In this document: piece by piece, positions 22,463 through 34,937 of the stretch
How the letters are laid out: each line of letters begins with the position of its first letter
Numbering within the stretch: position 1 is the first letter of the stretch
Source of the DNA: Collybiopsis luxurians FD-317 M1
Lineage: Eukaryota > Basidiomycota > Agaricomycetes > Agaricales > Omphalotaceae
NCBI GenBank assembly: GCA_000827265.1
Contig: KN834763.1
Coordinates: 124,001 to 188,000, forward strand
Length of the DNA stretch: 64,000 nt
Direction of reading: 5' to 3'
Translations under genes and position numbers: made by a program
Notes under the pieces: generated by a model
Database searches by the model: none
What the model was told of the DNA's origin: nothing
What the model saw: the letters and a program-made list of their open reading frames with translations, nothing else

Positions 22463-22496
22463 GGTTGCACTGAGAGGTTGCACTTAGAGGTTGCAC
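22463..22496. repeat. Three GGTTGCAC copies at 13-bp spacing
   Basis: GGTTGCAC occurs at 22463, 22476 and 22489, an exact 13-bp period with near-identical spacers (TGAGA, TTAGA). It lies in a divergent promoter, so clustered factor binding is possible. Confidence 0.7.
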
Positions 22497-22538
22497 GGAA
22501 GGCCTATTAGAACGCCAGGGCGCTGGATCCTACGCGTG

Positions 22539-22577
22539 AGCGCTTATTATGGGCGCTTACTACCAATAATAAGCGCT
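22539..22577. repeat. 12-bp inverted repeat built on GCGCTTA
   Basis: AGCGCTTATTAT at 22539-22550 is the exact reverse complement of ATAATAAGCGCT at 22566-22577, with a 15-bp spacer. GCGCTTA also appears as direct copies at 22540, 22553 and 22573; the last two extend to GCGCTTACTA. A related pair occurs at 45286-45305. Confidence 0.75.
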
Positions 22578-22746
22578 TACTAGACACTCTTTTTACCACC
22601 ATCTCGCGCGAAGACCCTTCAGTTACTTGACTAATTGGACTCGAATCTGCGTTGGAACCTCCAGGCAAGGCCCCATACGGTCTTTTCCGCTATCATTTTT
22701 GAGCGATCTCAACCTACATATCATTCCAATTTGGGCACTGCAAAAT

Positions 22747-25700
22747 ATGTCCGAAGATGCTCTCCAATCTCTAGTGGAACAGCGTATAGCTCAGTTGACG
22801 TGAGCTCTCTTCCGATTCACCTATATGTTTGCTTTGAATGCTAGTATATCCATGCAGAGAAATTTCAGAAAGACGTAACGCGCTACTTCGCCAAATGTAC
22901 CATATGATGCGGAAACGAACGAACGTTGGGGCTACAGTAACTATAGACGATGAGGAAGAGGATGATCTGCATGTTTTTCTAAGTAAATATGACCTACAGA
23001 ACAAGTACGTCTACTCTGAGTTTGTCTTGTATTCCGTTCTAACTTCAAATAATAGTCCAGACACGGGATTCATCGGCCATTTGTCTGAAAATGAGCTTTT
23101 CAGTCTCGTTTCTCCGGAAGAAGCTTCGTCGGCCTCCTCTCCTTCTTCGGGTGTAGATCATAAAAGCCCATCTTCCACAGCGGAGCAGGGAACTGTGATT
23201 AGCACTCGGGCAACACCAGCACCGTCGGAGTCTGCTGTTGCTGGGCATTTCCACCCCGAAGATAAATTGGACATTATTGAGCCTTCTCCCCCTCTATCGT
23301 CTAATTCTGAACCCACCGCTCCAAATACCATCCCTATCTCAGGCTCTCCGGATTTATCTCAGAAAATCACCGTCGGCGGTCCCGTAGAAGAACCTGCCCT
23401 ATTTGAAGGAGGGGATACGGCTGAAATGCCTATAATTTCCGAAAAGTCTCAGGACACGGTTGGGCAAATTCCTGCCTCACCATCAGAGAGCGTATCGCAG
23501 AATGAGAATATGGAGGATGTATCGGCGGATAAAATGGACGTGGATAAACCGGACGAAGTGTCGCCACCGCTGTCTTCCTCGCTTCCAGTAGCTTCTGAAG
23601 TTGCTCAGCCGCTGAATGCGATTCATTCAGAAATCTTAAACCAGCCTCACATTGCCCAAGCATACGCTATCCCTCAACTAGACGTTAACATGGAAGTTGA
23701 CCTGGAACCATCTCAGACTGAAAACGAGGAAATTACTCTCCAACTGAAGTCTGACGACTCGCTTCCAGTAGAACCCCTTCCCATGGAAGATACGAAAGTT
23801 CCAGAAACTTTTCAGCCGAGTTCCCAGATGCCCTCGCATTCTTCTCTCCCATCGAGCAATTCCATTTCCATTTCCGAGCCATTCTTTAGCGACGTGCTGT
23901 CTGTGCCACCTGTATTCATTCCCATCCCCTCTTCCTCTTTTCACAGTCTCTCCGATGACTTCAACTTTTCCAGCTTATCTCACGAACTGCCATCAGCTCC
24001 TCCACAGTCTCCTTCGCAACCTCGGCATCAGCTGGATTTTCGATACTCACTCCCACCCCTCGATACCCTCCCCGCCGACTTCAGACCCAAGGGCAAAAAG
24101 GTCAAGCAAAAGAAAAAAGAAAAAGAACGGGAGAAGACAGAAGGGAAAAGGGAAAAAGAAGGAAAAGATGACTGGGTTCCTTGGGGGATCAATAGATGGA
24201 ATGCTACTATACGGACCAATCCTGTCTACAAAAGAGTCGCCAAGTCCACGAAATGCCTGAGCACACGAGATTGGGGTGTACGTGTATTGTGAAAGACGAG
24301 TCTACCAGGAATACTGATGAAAATAATCCCAGGTGGCCATGACGGAACTGAAAATAATACGGGCGGTAGATCGAATTGAACTGCTGAAGTCGAGTGGCCG
24401 TTGGAGCTTTAGGCAACCCAAAAAGCAACGTGCATCGGGAGGCATAGCCAAGACCCATTGGGATTATCTTATGGATGAAATGGTGGGTTATTCATTGTTG
24501 CTTTCCATTTGTTTGTCCTCATTGTTGAATTAGAAATGGATGCGCACTGATTTTAGGGAGGAACGCAAGTGGAAAATGGCCCTTGCGTATAACTTATCTA
24601 CCTCCGTCTTGGAATGGCACGCCGCGGGGACTCCAGAGAGGAGAGTGACACGTGGGATTTGTGTTCGCTGGAAGCCTCCACGACAGGATGACCCGAAGGA
24701 CCAAGTTATGGAGGATATTAATGATACACCTGCCGACCCTGTAGAGCTCGAAACATCCACTGCCTCGGGCCCCACCAGGCCTTCATCGGCTCTGCTGAAC
24801 CTCGATTACGCTTCTGACGATGAGGACGACGAGGATCAAGATAAGGAAGTCGATGACACACTAGACCCGTCGACCATGATTGAAGAGTCTCTTGCTTCTT
24901 TAGAACAGAACTCACTTGGAGATGGAATTGGCCTCAAAGATCTTCAGCCTAAAACCGAGGAGGTCGACGATATATCTGCTCTACAAAATAGTGGTATGGA
25001 TATCGACAACCCAAGGTTGTCGGACATTGCGACCCCTTCACGATTGAAAGATGAGACCAACTCAGGGCAACTGTCCGGTCTAAAGTCTACATCCGATGAT
25101 CCAATACTTCCTCCTGTGTCAACCTCAACTTCTCACTCCTCCGAGCGTTCTTCTATCCCACACTCAAAGTCGTCAAAAATCAGTCTCTATGCTCCTCTTC
25201 GTGAGAAGATTGCCCATTCCGAATTGGAGAAACTATTTCTTGATCTGGACGACTTCCGGATCACGATGAATGACCCATCTACAGACGCTTTGAAAGAGTC
25301 CTTTCTCCCCCCTTCTGACCTGTCTGACATATTCCCGGATACTCAACCATACGGCATGTTTGACGTTGCTGTTCCTACTCCGCCTCCCGCAGATGGCAGG
25401 AGGAAGTCGGAGAAAAAATCGGATCGAGATGATGCGGTAAATAAAAGGATGGATGAGGTTGCCTATAGCAAACTTTATCCAGCCAGCATGTTTATGCTCT
25501 CTAAACCTACGTTAATCAGTGCTTTACAACCATCCAAGCATATGCGAGACGGTCAATGGGTTGATCTAGATCAGACCCCAATTTCTATTGAACACGAAAC
25601 TTCACAACCGTCTCGTCTTCCGGATGAATTCAATCAAGGTGTGTTGGCAATACTAAAACATTTCCTCTTTTTCTAACATTTTCCTAGGTATTTTTGAGCA

Positions 25701-27360
25701 TAAGGTTGGACCAATCTCAATCGTGACCCCTGCGGTATCATCTGGCCAGCCAACGCCTGCGCAATCGTCTCCAGTTGCCAAGTTCAAAGAGCCTCCGAAG
25801 CGTGTTGTTGACCATATCTGGACCGCCAGCGATGATTTATTGCTCAAGTCTCTCGCAGAGAAATATCCAAACAACTGGGCGCTTATTTCCGAATGCTACA
25901 ACGCCTCCAAGGTCACTGTTAGGTCTGATTGGCGTACATCCAAGGACTGCCAAGAACGCTGGAGGGAGAGATGGAGTCCAGTAGCTACTCAAAAGCTATT
26001 GGAAACCGAGTCTATTTCGGAAGGAACCCCTCCTCCTTCCACGGGCACTTCGGCGGGAAGCAGGGGTGTGAAGAGACATGCAAGTTCCAGCATCAGCATG
26101 GCCTCCGCTCCAAATATCTCTTCATCGATATCTACTGGTTCTGGGAGCGAACCCAAGAAGCGAAGAAGGCATACTATGGTGCAAGACGCTGTCCGTAAAT
26201 CCATGAAAAAACGAAACGAAGCCGCACAGAAAAACAACGGTAAGGCTATAGTTCATTCTTATCAATCGTCAGGTCTAATTCCTGTGCCGCAGCGCGCAAG
26301 TCCGTCGGTATGCATGAATCTCACAACGAATTTACCAACCTCGTCAAGATGTCTCCTGCTGAGATTAGCCGTCGAAAGGTGGAAAGAGATTTACAGCAAA
26401 GTCAAGAACTACAGTTGGCTCGAGCTAGGGCCATGGTAGGTCCGAATGGCGCTAATGTTCGCGCTCCCGTAGTATGTTGTACCCTCTGTTTCGTGATTTT
26501 CAATTCTCAGTACCGTTTGTCAGAATGTGCCCCAGGCGGCAGCAGGTCAAGCGGGTACTAACGGATCCCAGCGAGCGCCTGTTCCTGGAGTTCCTGCTCA
26601 ACCTATTGCTCAGATACGCAGCCAACAAGTTCAACAAGTCCCAATATCGCAACAGCAGCGAGCTGCAACTCCCTTGGTCTCGGGCAACTCGCGTATGTCG
26701 CCCCAGCAACAGCAGCAACTTCTGGCCCAACAAGCTCAACGCAGCCAATCCCAAAACTCTGCTCAACCGCTGAATCCTCAGACTCAGGCTCAGGTCCAGG
26801 CTCAGATTGCCCTCTTACAGGCACAGGCTGTCCAGGGATTACAAAATCATGCTCCGATTGAGTCTCAAACTGCCGCTACCCTTCGAGGTAATCTGCAGCA
26901 GGTACTAGCGCAGAATGGAGCTGTAGCCGTTAATGGGAATACCCAACTATCACCTCCCTCTTCCGCACAAGCTTCTCCACCTCGTTCCACCGGCACCCCT
27001 TCGAATGGTGCAGGAGCTGTAAATTCTCCTCGTCCTACTTCGGCGCAAGCGCAAGCTCAGACGCATCCGCAGAGTCAACCTCAATCGCTAGGTTCTCCAT
27101 CGCATGCACAAGCACAGCCTCAGGTGGGGATGTTGCAGAACGGCCAAATAGCTGCGATGAGTATTCCCCAGGCCCGAACTATTCAGGGACATTATTTCCT
27201 GCCCAATACTACCGGTTTCACGGCGGAGCAGCTGCAGAGTATCAGGCTGCAGATGGTGAGCCAATTTAATCATCCTTTTGCGATTTAGACTGAAGGAGGA
27301 ACACAGGCCCAATATGCTCAGCAGCCCCAACTGCAGCAACAGCAACAGCAGCAGCCTTAA
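22747..27360 (+). CDS. EAF1: NuA4 scaffold subunit Eaf1/Vid21 (HSA-SANT)
   Basis: Scaffold of the NuA4 histone H4/H2A acetyltransferase complex. The short first exon at 22747 (MSEDALQSLVEQRIAQL) joins, after an intron ending ATGCAG, to EISERRNALLRQMYHMMRK, typical of the family N-terminus. A long acidic, Ser/Pro-rich region follows. A basic Lys/Glu stretch leads to the HSA domain, about residues 434-560: DWVPWGINRWNA, TRDWGVAMTELKIIRAVDRI, HWDYLMDEMKWMRTDFREER and KWKMALAYNLSTSVLEWH. The SANT/Myb domain is near residues 920-985: IWTASDDLLLKSLAEKYPNN, WALISECYN and KDCQERWRERWSP. The C-terminus is rich in Gln, Ala, Pro and Ser and ends in a Gln run at 27360 after a last intron (27256-27290). 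Total is near 1,390 residues. Apparent breaks all fall at introns. Confidence 0.92.
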
Positions 27361-28222
27361 AATTACAAGTGTATTTTTGTTGGACGTTTGTACAGATTTT
27401 GTAGCATGTTGATTATTCTTGTATACATAGAGACCAGTGCGAGAATCTTATCCGATGTCTGTGGGAGGTTCTGCTGCGCAGATACTGTAGTATTTGATAC
27501 TGCCTGATTGATTGACGTCTTTCAATACTATTTGCACCTATTAATACAAGCACTTGAAGGAATCTAGAGCTGCTCTAGTTTCTGTGGTAACGCGTTCAAT
27601 CGTAGAAGAGTCGTGCGTTTTCTCGACTTTGCTCGACTTCCACAAATCGCATCCTTTCGCAACGAGAGGACAACCTTATAAGGGAGTAACCGGCTGGCTA
27701 CACATGGTTGAGGGGTGATCTTTCTATTTTCAGCTTCCCAATGCTCTGCCTGCTATGCTGGAACCTGCAGCGGATGAACGGAAGAAGAATAGATTGTTCT
27801 CATCAAGGAGTGTTTTGATGGTAACACATATACATGGCTTGCCGCCGGCGATGAGCTCTAAGCTGAGGCTGCAAGGGTTGAGCGACTTGTGACAGAGTAG
27901 TAAAAATGGAGGAATAGAGGACAGTAGCGCATATATGTAGGGTGGAGTGGACTCGAAATTCTCTCTGGAACAATGAGGAAAGGATCTACCGAGATGCATG
28001 TGGGAAATGCAAGTTATCAGTTCTAGACTCTAGAAACTATGGAAACTGAATTGGGGAACTGGGCCTTGACCGAACAATATGAAGGAGTAATGCCCCATCA
28101 GTTTCACGTCTTTTCTTCCTTTCCCTCATAGACCAGCGGGACGGTCAGTTTTCCTTTCCTCTCTTTTCTTCACATTATAGTCGGTTTTCTTGTTCTTGCG
28201 CCGGTCGTACACTCTTTTTGCC
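27361..28222. other. Intergenic between EAF1 and noxA
   Basis: About 860 bp with no gene seen on either strand. It contains the EAF1 3' end and the noxA upstream region, including a pyrimidine-rich leader just before the noxA ATG. Confidence 0.4.
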
Positions 28223-30468
28223 ATGGATTTTATGGATACTCGTAACCCAAATCCCAATTTTGCTGGCCATAACTTGGAGGACCATCCGGACTTAAAGTTA
28301 CAGGGTGGTGCCCACCTCCAGCGCAACAAGACCGAACGTATCCGACTGCAAGGTCTGCAGCGGACCACGACTAATGGCAGTCTAAAAACCCCGGTCAAGA
28401 CTAGTGCTCTGAATTGGATTGACCGCTGGAAGCTCTGGATGATCAATGAAGGTGGAAACAGGATGTTCTTTTTCGTCTTTATCCTTCTTCATTTGCTCGT
28501 CGGGGTTCTCGGTATGCTTCACTATAGTCTCAAGGACAACCTGGTAAACAATCGTAGACAACTTGGGGCTGGTTTCAGTATGTTCTTGCTATCTATCGTC
28601 ACACCAAATTACCCTGATCTTGCGTGCTTTAGCTATCGCGCGTACCTCTGCGATGTTGTGCCATGTGGATGTCATCTTTATTCTCCTTCCAATTTGCAGA
28701 AACTTCATCTCTTTCATGCGTCGTACCCCGATTGGTACTGTCATTCCTTTCGACAAGAATATCACCTTCCACAAGGCAGTGGGCTGGTCTATTGTCATCT
28801 GGTCTCTGGTTCACACCATTGCCCATATCGTGAACGTCATAAGAGTTGCTATCCAGTCTGCGAACACAACCAAGCAGAGGGTCATCAACTTTTTACTCAT
28901 CTGTGTGGAGGCTGGTCCAGCTGTAACTGGGTGGATCATGTGGGCAGCTCTTGGAACTATGGCCTGGTACGCCCGCGAGGAGAAAAGAAGACAAAACTTT
29001 GAGAGGTTCTGGTATACCCACCACCTTTTCATTGTCTTCTTCATAAACTGGCAACTTCATGGCATGTTCTGCATGTTCAAGCCCGATAGACCGCCTTACT
29101 GTTCTTACAACACTATTGGTGTATTCTGGGTGAGTTGACTTCATATATCGCTTACATTGTCCAACCTTGCATCACAGCGTTACTGGATCGTCGGTGGTGT
29201 CATCTGGGTTGCTGAACGTATTCTTCGTGAAGTTCGTTCTCGCCACCGCACCTACATTTCCAAGGTTATCCAGCATCCTTCGAACGTCATGGAATTACAA
29301 ATCAAGAAAGAAAAGACGACCGTCAGAGCTGGGCAATATATCTTCATTAACTGCCCTGAGATTTCCTACTTCCAGTGGCATCCCTTCACTCTCACCAGGT
29401 AAGAGTCTTCTTTGCCCGTGATCTAGAGCTACTAACAATTTTTATAGTGCTCCTGAAGAAGATTACATTTCCGTGCATATTCGTGTCGTGGGCGACTTTA
29501 CAACCGCACTTTCAAAGGCTGTCGGGTGTGACTTCAAGTCGAAGGAAAAAGGTGAGTTAAATTAATTTCGCGTCTCGTTCGCCGGAGATCTGATTAGTAT
29601 TCCTTCAGCTGAGGCCGGTGGCAAGGTTATTGGTACTGATACCAACCCGCCTCTGAACGTAACTCTTCCTCGAGTCATGGTCGACGGACCTTTTGGTAGT
29701 GCCAGTGAAGATTTCCTGAACTATGAAGTTGTTCTCCTTGTTGGTGCCGGTATTGGTGTTACGCCGTTCGCTTCGTGAGCAGTGGATTCTTTGTTTGTCT
29801 TTGATTGTATCGCTAACTCACCGGCCCTCAGTATCTTAAAATCTATCTGGTACCGCATGAACAACTTCAATAACGATAAGCCCACGAGGTTGTCCAAAGT
29901 TTACTTCACCTGGGTCATCCGTGACTTTGGAGCTGCAGGTTTGTACTCTAGACCCATTTTCACATGCATGAACTGATTTCTACAATCTTTGTAGAGTGGT
30001 TCCACTCCCTCCTTCATGCCATCGAAGAACAAGATGTCCAGAACCGTATCGAGATCAACATCTACCTTACAGCCAAGATCAAGGACGACGATATGAATAA
30101 CATCATTGTGCAAGACGTCGGTGCGGAAAAGGACTCGATCACCTCACTGAGGGCACCTACACACTTTGGACGACCCAACTGGGACAAAGTTTTCCCAACT
30201 ATCGCGTCGAAACACCCGGATACCGATGTTGGTGTGGTACGTGTCTCTCTCGGCCGAGTTGCTCTTTTTACTCCTTAGCAACGTACATGACCTACTGATA
30301 TGTTTATAGTTTTTCTGTGGACCCAAAGTCTTATCCAATGCTCTCCATAAAGCATCAAATAAGTACTCCGACCCTAATGGTGCCCGCTTCTTCTTCGGCA
30401 AGGGTGCGTACTAGATACCGACTCATCCTAAGCTATACTGACCATGATTGCGAACAGAGAACTTCTAG
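28223..30468 (+). CDS. noxA: NADPH oxidase A (Nox1-type)
   Basis: Membrane flavocytochrome that moves electrons from cytosolic NADPH through FAD and two haems to oxygen, making superoxide; in fungi it controls hyphal fusion and fruiting. The ATG at 28223 ([13 protein letters not shown]) starts a cytosolic tail. The first membrane helix is [20 protein letters not shown]. The ferric-reductase domain includes [52 protein letters not shown] with haem-ligand histidines, and [22 protein letters not shown] binding is seen at [20 protein letters not shown], and NADPH binding at [25 protein letters not shown] and FFCGPKVL. After a last intron (GTGCGT donor) the protein ends FFFGKENF, the usual NOX C-terminus. 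There is no EF hand, so this is the A type, which normally needs NoxR and Rac. Confidence 0.95.
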
Positions 30469-31483
30469 ACGAAGCGTCCGTGTCAAAGAGAAAGGTATTC
30501 GATTCGCCTTATCTAGTTGATTTGGCTTGTATATATTACATCTATCTAGATTCTGTGGTTTCTGTGTAATTCCATTCCTCTCGAGTTTCTGTTTGTGGAA
30601 TAGACGCTCCTTGAGCAGAGCACTAGAATCTTTCTGTCCTTTCAAAGTCAGGAACCAGTATGTACATTGCCTTGGGCGGCGCGCGCGACGTATATCTGAC
30701 AGACATGTGTCGACAATGTTTTCTTTTCCATTTTTATGAGGCTGCGCGCTAAGAGAAAAGAGACCGTCAACTGCTTGGAAACGTTTTGCTCATCATTCAT
30801 CTTGTCTATTTTGAGCAGATCTTGGTATTTGAAATGCCCCTGTCCGGAACTCACAACCAAGACTCGGTGAGCTGCAAACCGATCGAGGCCCGAGTGTTGT
30901 TGACGGTGAATGATCATGAAGCTGCGGGCAGGGCGACGCGGGAGACTTAACGGCGTGCAAGACGGGGGAATGAGGGTACGGGGACGGTATCCCGTCAACG
31001 CATTCTACCGTTTCCGTCGTGACACAGCCTGGTATATCTAGCGTGATACAAAATTGGACATGATGTATTCAGTAACCTACCGTGCGCCAATCAAGGTTGA
31101 GTATAAAGTGACGTTTGCGGTCTAGGGCTGATTTTCAGATGGGCCGAATACGAATAGTGTATGCTGAATATGGTGGCTCGGAACTGGGATAAGACCACGT
31201 TGAGCCCGGGGCGCTGGAATAGAACATAAATCGAAACTGTCTGTGGGAGAACAACAAACTAAGCCGGCTAACGGCATCCAAAAAAGTTCCACTGGCAATC
31301 TGTCGGCTTGTTCACTCCCCCATCTTTCCCTCTCCTCTCATCTACCCCACCGCAAGCTACAAGGCTTAATCTCTTTTTCTCACTCTTTATTATTGCCTTG
31401 TATGTTTTCCAACTTAACTTTGAGTATATAATCCGCTTGACTCATTATAACTTGAACCCTTTACCCCTTCTCAGTTTTGGGTC
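30469..31483. other. Intergenic, GH5 promoter region
   Basis: About 1 kb with no gene seen. TATATAA at 31425-31431 lies about 55 bp before the GH5 ATG. A pyrimidine-rich tract (31310-31400) precedes it, common in strongly expressed fungal genes. Confidence 0.45.
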
Positions 31484-34321
31484 ATGGCCCACTCCACAAG
31501 TCGTGATTACGACCCACTGCCATTAACCAACGACCGGGCACATACAGATTCTCTCTATAATTCTCGACGCTCGCCAGGACCTGATGATCCCTTCCGAAGC
31601 AACCACAATCATGAATTGGAACGTAGTGAAGACCTAACTGACCGACCCAGATTTATGGCAGCTGCTCTCTACAGCGAAGGCCCTAGCATTCGTGACTCGT
31701 ATGCTTCGTCTCACCGCACGGAGCAAGAGCGAAATTCAGAATACAGTGCTTCCATTTACGCCCTCAACGACCCCCATGCCCCTTCTTCTCTTTCGACACC
31801 GTATCGTGACGATCCTCAAGACCGTGGCCTGTCCATGTCCCCTTTGGGCAAATCAAGAGGGATGGAAGGAAGTAGAATCATGGAAGAAAAGCGTGCTATG
31901 TATGCTTCACCAAAATCCAAACGAAGGGTTCTCCTGATTGCCGGCGGGGCTGCCGTTGTCGTTCTCATCATTGTTATTGCCGTCGGGGCCTATTTCGGTG
32001 TCAAGTCCCACGATAAATCTTCTCCAGCTAGTGCTGCTTCCTCAGACAATGGTTCATCGTCTGATTCGGGCAGTTCTTCATCTGGAAATTCAGGTTCCTC
32101 TAAAAGTAATCTGGCTGTTACCGGGGGTGATGGTAGTACGGTCACAATGGAGGATGGTTCAACATTCACATACACGAATAAATTTGGTGGAACGTGGTAT
32201 TGGGATGTGAACGATCCGTTCAACAACGGAGCTCAAGCCCAGTCATGGACACCTGCCTTGAACGAAACGTTCAACTACGGCGTGGACAAGATCCGAGGGT
32301 AAGGTCTTTCAGTCTTTGAAAGCTGGCCCATTTGCTGACAATGGTGGTGGTATCAGAGTGAACCTAGGCGGCTGGTTGACGGTCGAACCTGTGAGTATTT
32401 TTGCGAGCCGGCTGCGGATTGATTAAATTACTAACCGGTTTACACAGTTCATGCAAGTGCTTATACCATTTGAAACTGGCCTGGCACTCATATTCATTCC
32501 CTATTTTTTAGTGCTCCTGCTCTCTTTGAGCCATATGTCAATAACACAACACCTGCCATTGACGAATGGACTCTCTCGCAAGCCATGACAGCGGACACGG
32601 CCAACGGTGGTATTAGCCAGCTCGAGAACCACTACAAAACTTTTATTGTCAGTCATATGGTCTTCTTCATACGCTATCTTGTGTTTATATCCTCTTTTTT
32701 TTTTTTGCAGACTGAACAAGATTTCGCACAAATCGCCGCTGCCGGTCTCAACTACGTTCGTATTCCCCTTCCATTTTGGGCCATCGAGACCCGAGGCTCG
32801 GAGCCATTCCTTGCCCACACCGCTTGGACGTGAGTCTCGAGTCTTCAACATCTCTGACACGACCGAGTTCTTACTTTTCTGCAGATATTTCCTCAAAGCT
32901 ATACAGTGGGCCAGGAAGTACGGCATTCGTATCAATCTCGACTATCATGCCCTTCCGGGTTCTCAGAATGGCTGGAACCACTCTGGTAAACTTGGCGACA
33001 TCAACATGCTTTCGGGTCCTATGGGGCTTGCAAATGCTCAACGTTCTTTGGACCACATCCGCATTATCGCCGAGTTCATTTCTCAGCCTGAATATAGCAG
33101 TGTTGTGACCATGTTCGGTGTCGTGAATGAACCGCAAGCCAGCGAAATCGGTGAATCACAAGTCCAGGCATTGTTAGTGATCATCTCTATATTGTCATTC
33201 AAGATTCTAATATCAATTCTAGCTACTTGCAAGCCTATGAGATTGTCCGCAAAGCTAGTGGTATCGGTGCAGGCAATGGTCCTATCATCTCGTTCCATGA
33301 TGCATTCTTGTCTCGAACAGAATGGTCAGGGTTTCTACCCGGCGCCGACCGCATCTCCCTCGATTCCCATCCCTATCTTTGCTTTGGTACGCAATCTTCG
33401 GCCCCCATGAGCTCATATGCTACTACGCCTTGCGATGCTTGGGGCGCCGGTGTCAATAGTTCAATGTCCAACTTTGGGCTAACTCAGGCCGGCGAGTTTA
33501 GTAACGCGGTAACAGACTGTGGTCTCTGGGTCAATGGGGTTAATCAAGGTGTTCGTTACCTTGGGACGTACGTCGCTGACCCATCATTCAAATCGGTGGG
33601 ATCTTGTGATATTTGGACGGACTGGCAAGCCTATGATCAACCAACAAAGGATGCGATCAAGCAGTTTGCTTTGGCCAGCATGGATGCACTCCAAGTAAGC
33701 ACGCTGCCTGACTTATGTTCTATTTTTTTCGTTATCGAACTAATGCCGCACTTGTCTAATTTACAGAATTGGTTCTTCTGGACGTGGAAAATTGGCAATT
33801 CATCTGTGACTGGCAAGGTGGAGTCTCCCGCCTGGTCCTACCAGCTCGGCTTGCAACAAGGATGGATGCCTATCGATCCTCGTGAAGCAGTCGGTGTCTG
33901 TGGAAACACCAGCCCATGGTCACCACCTCTTGCTGCTAATCAGCTCGGAACGGAAAAAAATGCAGCTATCGCTGCCTCGGTCTCAGCTCAATACCCTTGG
34001 CCTCCATCGACAATTGTCTTTGGTGGCGCACCTTCTGAACTTCCGACGTACACGCCTACAGGTGCTGTTCCTACCCTACCCGCACCAACATTCACCCAGT
34101 CTGGCGTCAAAGCTACAGCGACCCCGAATCTTGGCGATGGATGGAATAATGCCCAGGATTCAGCTGGATTGATGGTAAATATTCAGACGTGCAGCTACCT
34201 GGACCCATGGATCGGGACTACTGTCAACCCACCGTCGCCGTTGTGCACGCCAAGCAAGTCGAGGCGAGAACCGGTGCTACAATACAGAGAGCCTATGATC
34301 ACGGCAATGCCAGCCCTATAA
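31484..34321 (+). CDS. Membrane-anchored GH5_9 exo-beta-1,3-glucanase
   Basis: Type II membrane glucanase of GH5 subfamily 9, expected to trim beta-1,3-glucan at the cell surface. The ATG at 31484 begins a roughly 145-residue polar cytosolic tail. Residues about 146-170 (RVLLIAGGAAVVVLIIVIAV) form the membrane anchor, followed by a Ser/Gly-rich stalk. The catalytic domain runs VNLGGWLTVEPFIAPALFEP, FAQIAAAGLNYVRIPLPFWA, IRINLDYHALPGSQNGWNHS, MFGVVNEPQ with the acid/base glutamate, IISFHDAFL, LDSHPYLCF and TQAGEFSNAVTDC with the nucleophile glutamate. WFFWTWKIG, AWSYQLGLQQGWMP and a Pro/Thr-rich C-terminus follow. The EPFIAP motif needs a 5-nt exon (32448-32452) followed by a GC-AG intron. Stop at 34321. 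Confidence 0.93.
32448..32452 (+). other. 5-nt microexon with GC donor in the GH5 gene
   Basis: TTCAT follows TTTACACAG and is followed by GCAAGT, the standard form of a GC donor. The flanking introns are 57 nt (32391-32447) and 59 nt (32453-32511). The splice yields Glu-Pro-Phe-Ile-Ala-Pro-Ala-Leu-Phe-Glu-Pro, the strongly conserved EPFI motif of GH5_9. No GT donor gives this frame. Confidence 0.8.
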
Positions 34322-34937
34322 GCTTAAGTCTTTTTCGCATTCTTGGGTTCTGAGCGAAGTTGTCCTGTTGTTGTAAATCTGATTGTCGTCTGTACGATGG
34401 TATAGTTGCTTCTTTCTACTCCTTTTGATTTGGCGACGATGTCCTCGAAGAACACATCCCCTTACATCGCAGTCGTTGTGCTGTCGTTAGTTTTGTTTCA
34501 TCCCCCCATTGCATTCGGAGTATATCTCTGCGACATGGACAGACATTTATTGGACGTTGTTTATCACGGAAACCTGGACTCGATTCATTGTTCAGCGTCT
34601 GTCGTTACTCTTACAGCTATTTCTTCTCTTGGCTAGATTTGTGCTTGGAACTTTCTCGCCCCTCATTCCCTCGCTTCCCTCGTACCCCTCTTCTTGATCA
34701 TGATATTGTGTATATATTTACAGGTACCATATATCCCTATTAGGTTTAGGCGCATAGCATATCTTTTTGCCACTACTACCTTTTTGGCTTCCGATACCTC
34801 GTTCTTGGGTCATCGATCGAGAAACAGTTGGGAGGTATGTGACACAAGGTATGTTACTACAATGAAGACAGTACATTGGAGGAGATACAGTGGATACATT
34901 GTTACAAATGAGATAAGTGTGTCAATGGAAGCAGATA
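34322..34937. other. Intergenic 3' to the GH5 gene
   Basis: Convergent gap of about 600 bp. An open stretch from the ATG at 34439 would encode about 65 residues with a hydrophobic start (SSKNTSPYIAVVVLSLVLF). I see no further support and treat it as 3' flank. Confidence 0.35.

Larger units (their letters stand above)
22342..22746. promoter_or_regulatory. Divergent promoter, EAF1 and CxxC protein
   Basis: This 405-bp gap drives both genes. It holds a 13-bp tandem repeat (22463-22496) and a perfect 12-bp inverted repeat (22539-22577) listed separately. No TATA box stands out. Confidence 0.5.

Noticed and set aside
22797..22960. Frameshift in the EAF1 N-terminus
   Set aside because: An intron ending ATGCAG gives LT-EISERRNALLRQMYHMM in frame, matching the family.
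34406..34636. Small secreted protein downstream of the GH5 gene
   Set aside because: It has a hydrophobic start, but lies directly in the GH5 3' flank and overlaps a second open frame of similar length; nothing else supports it.
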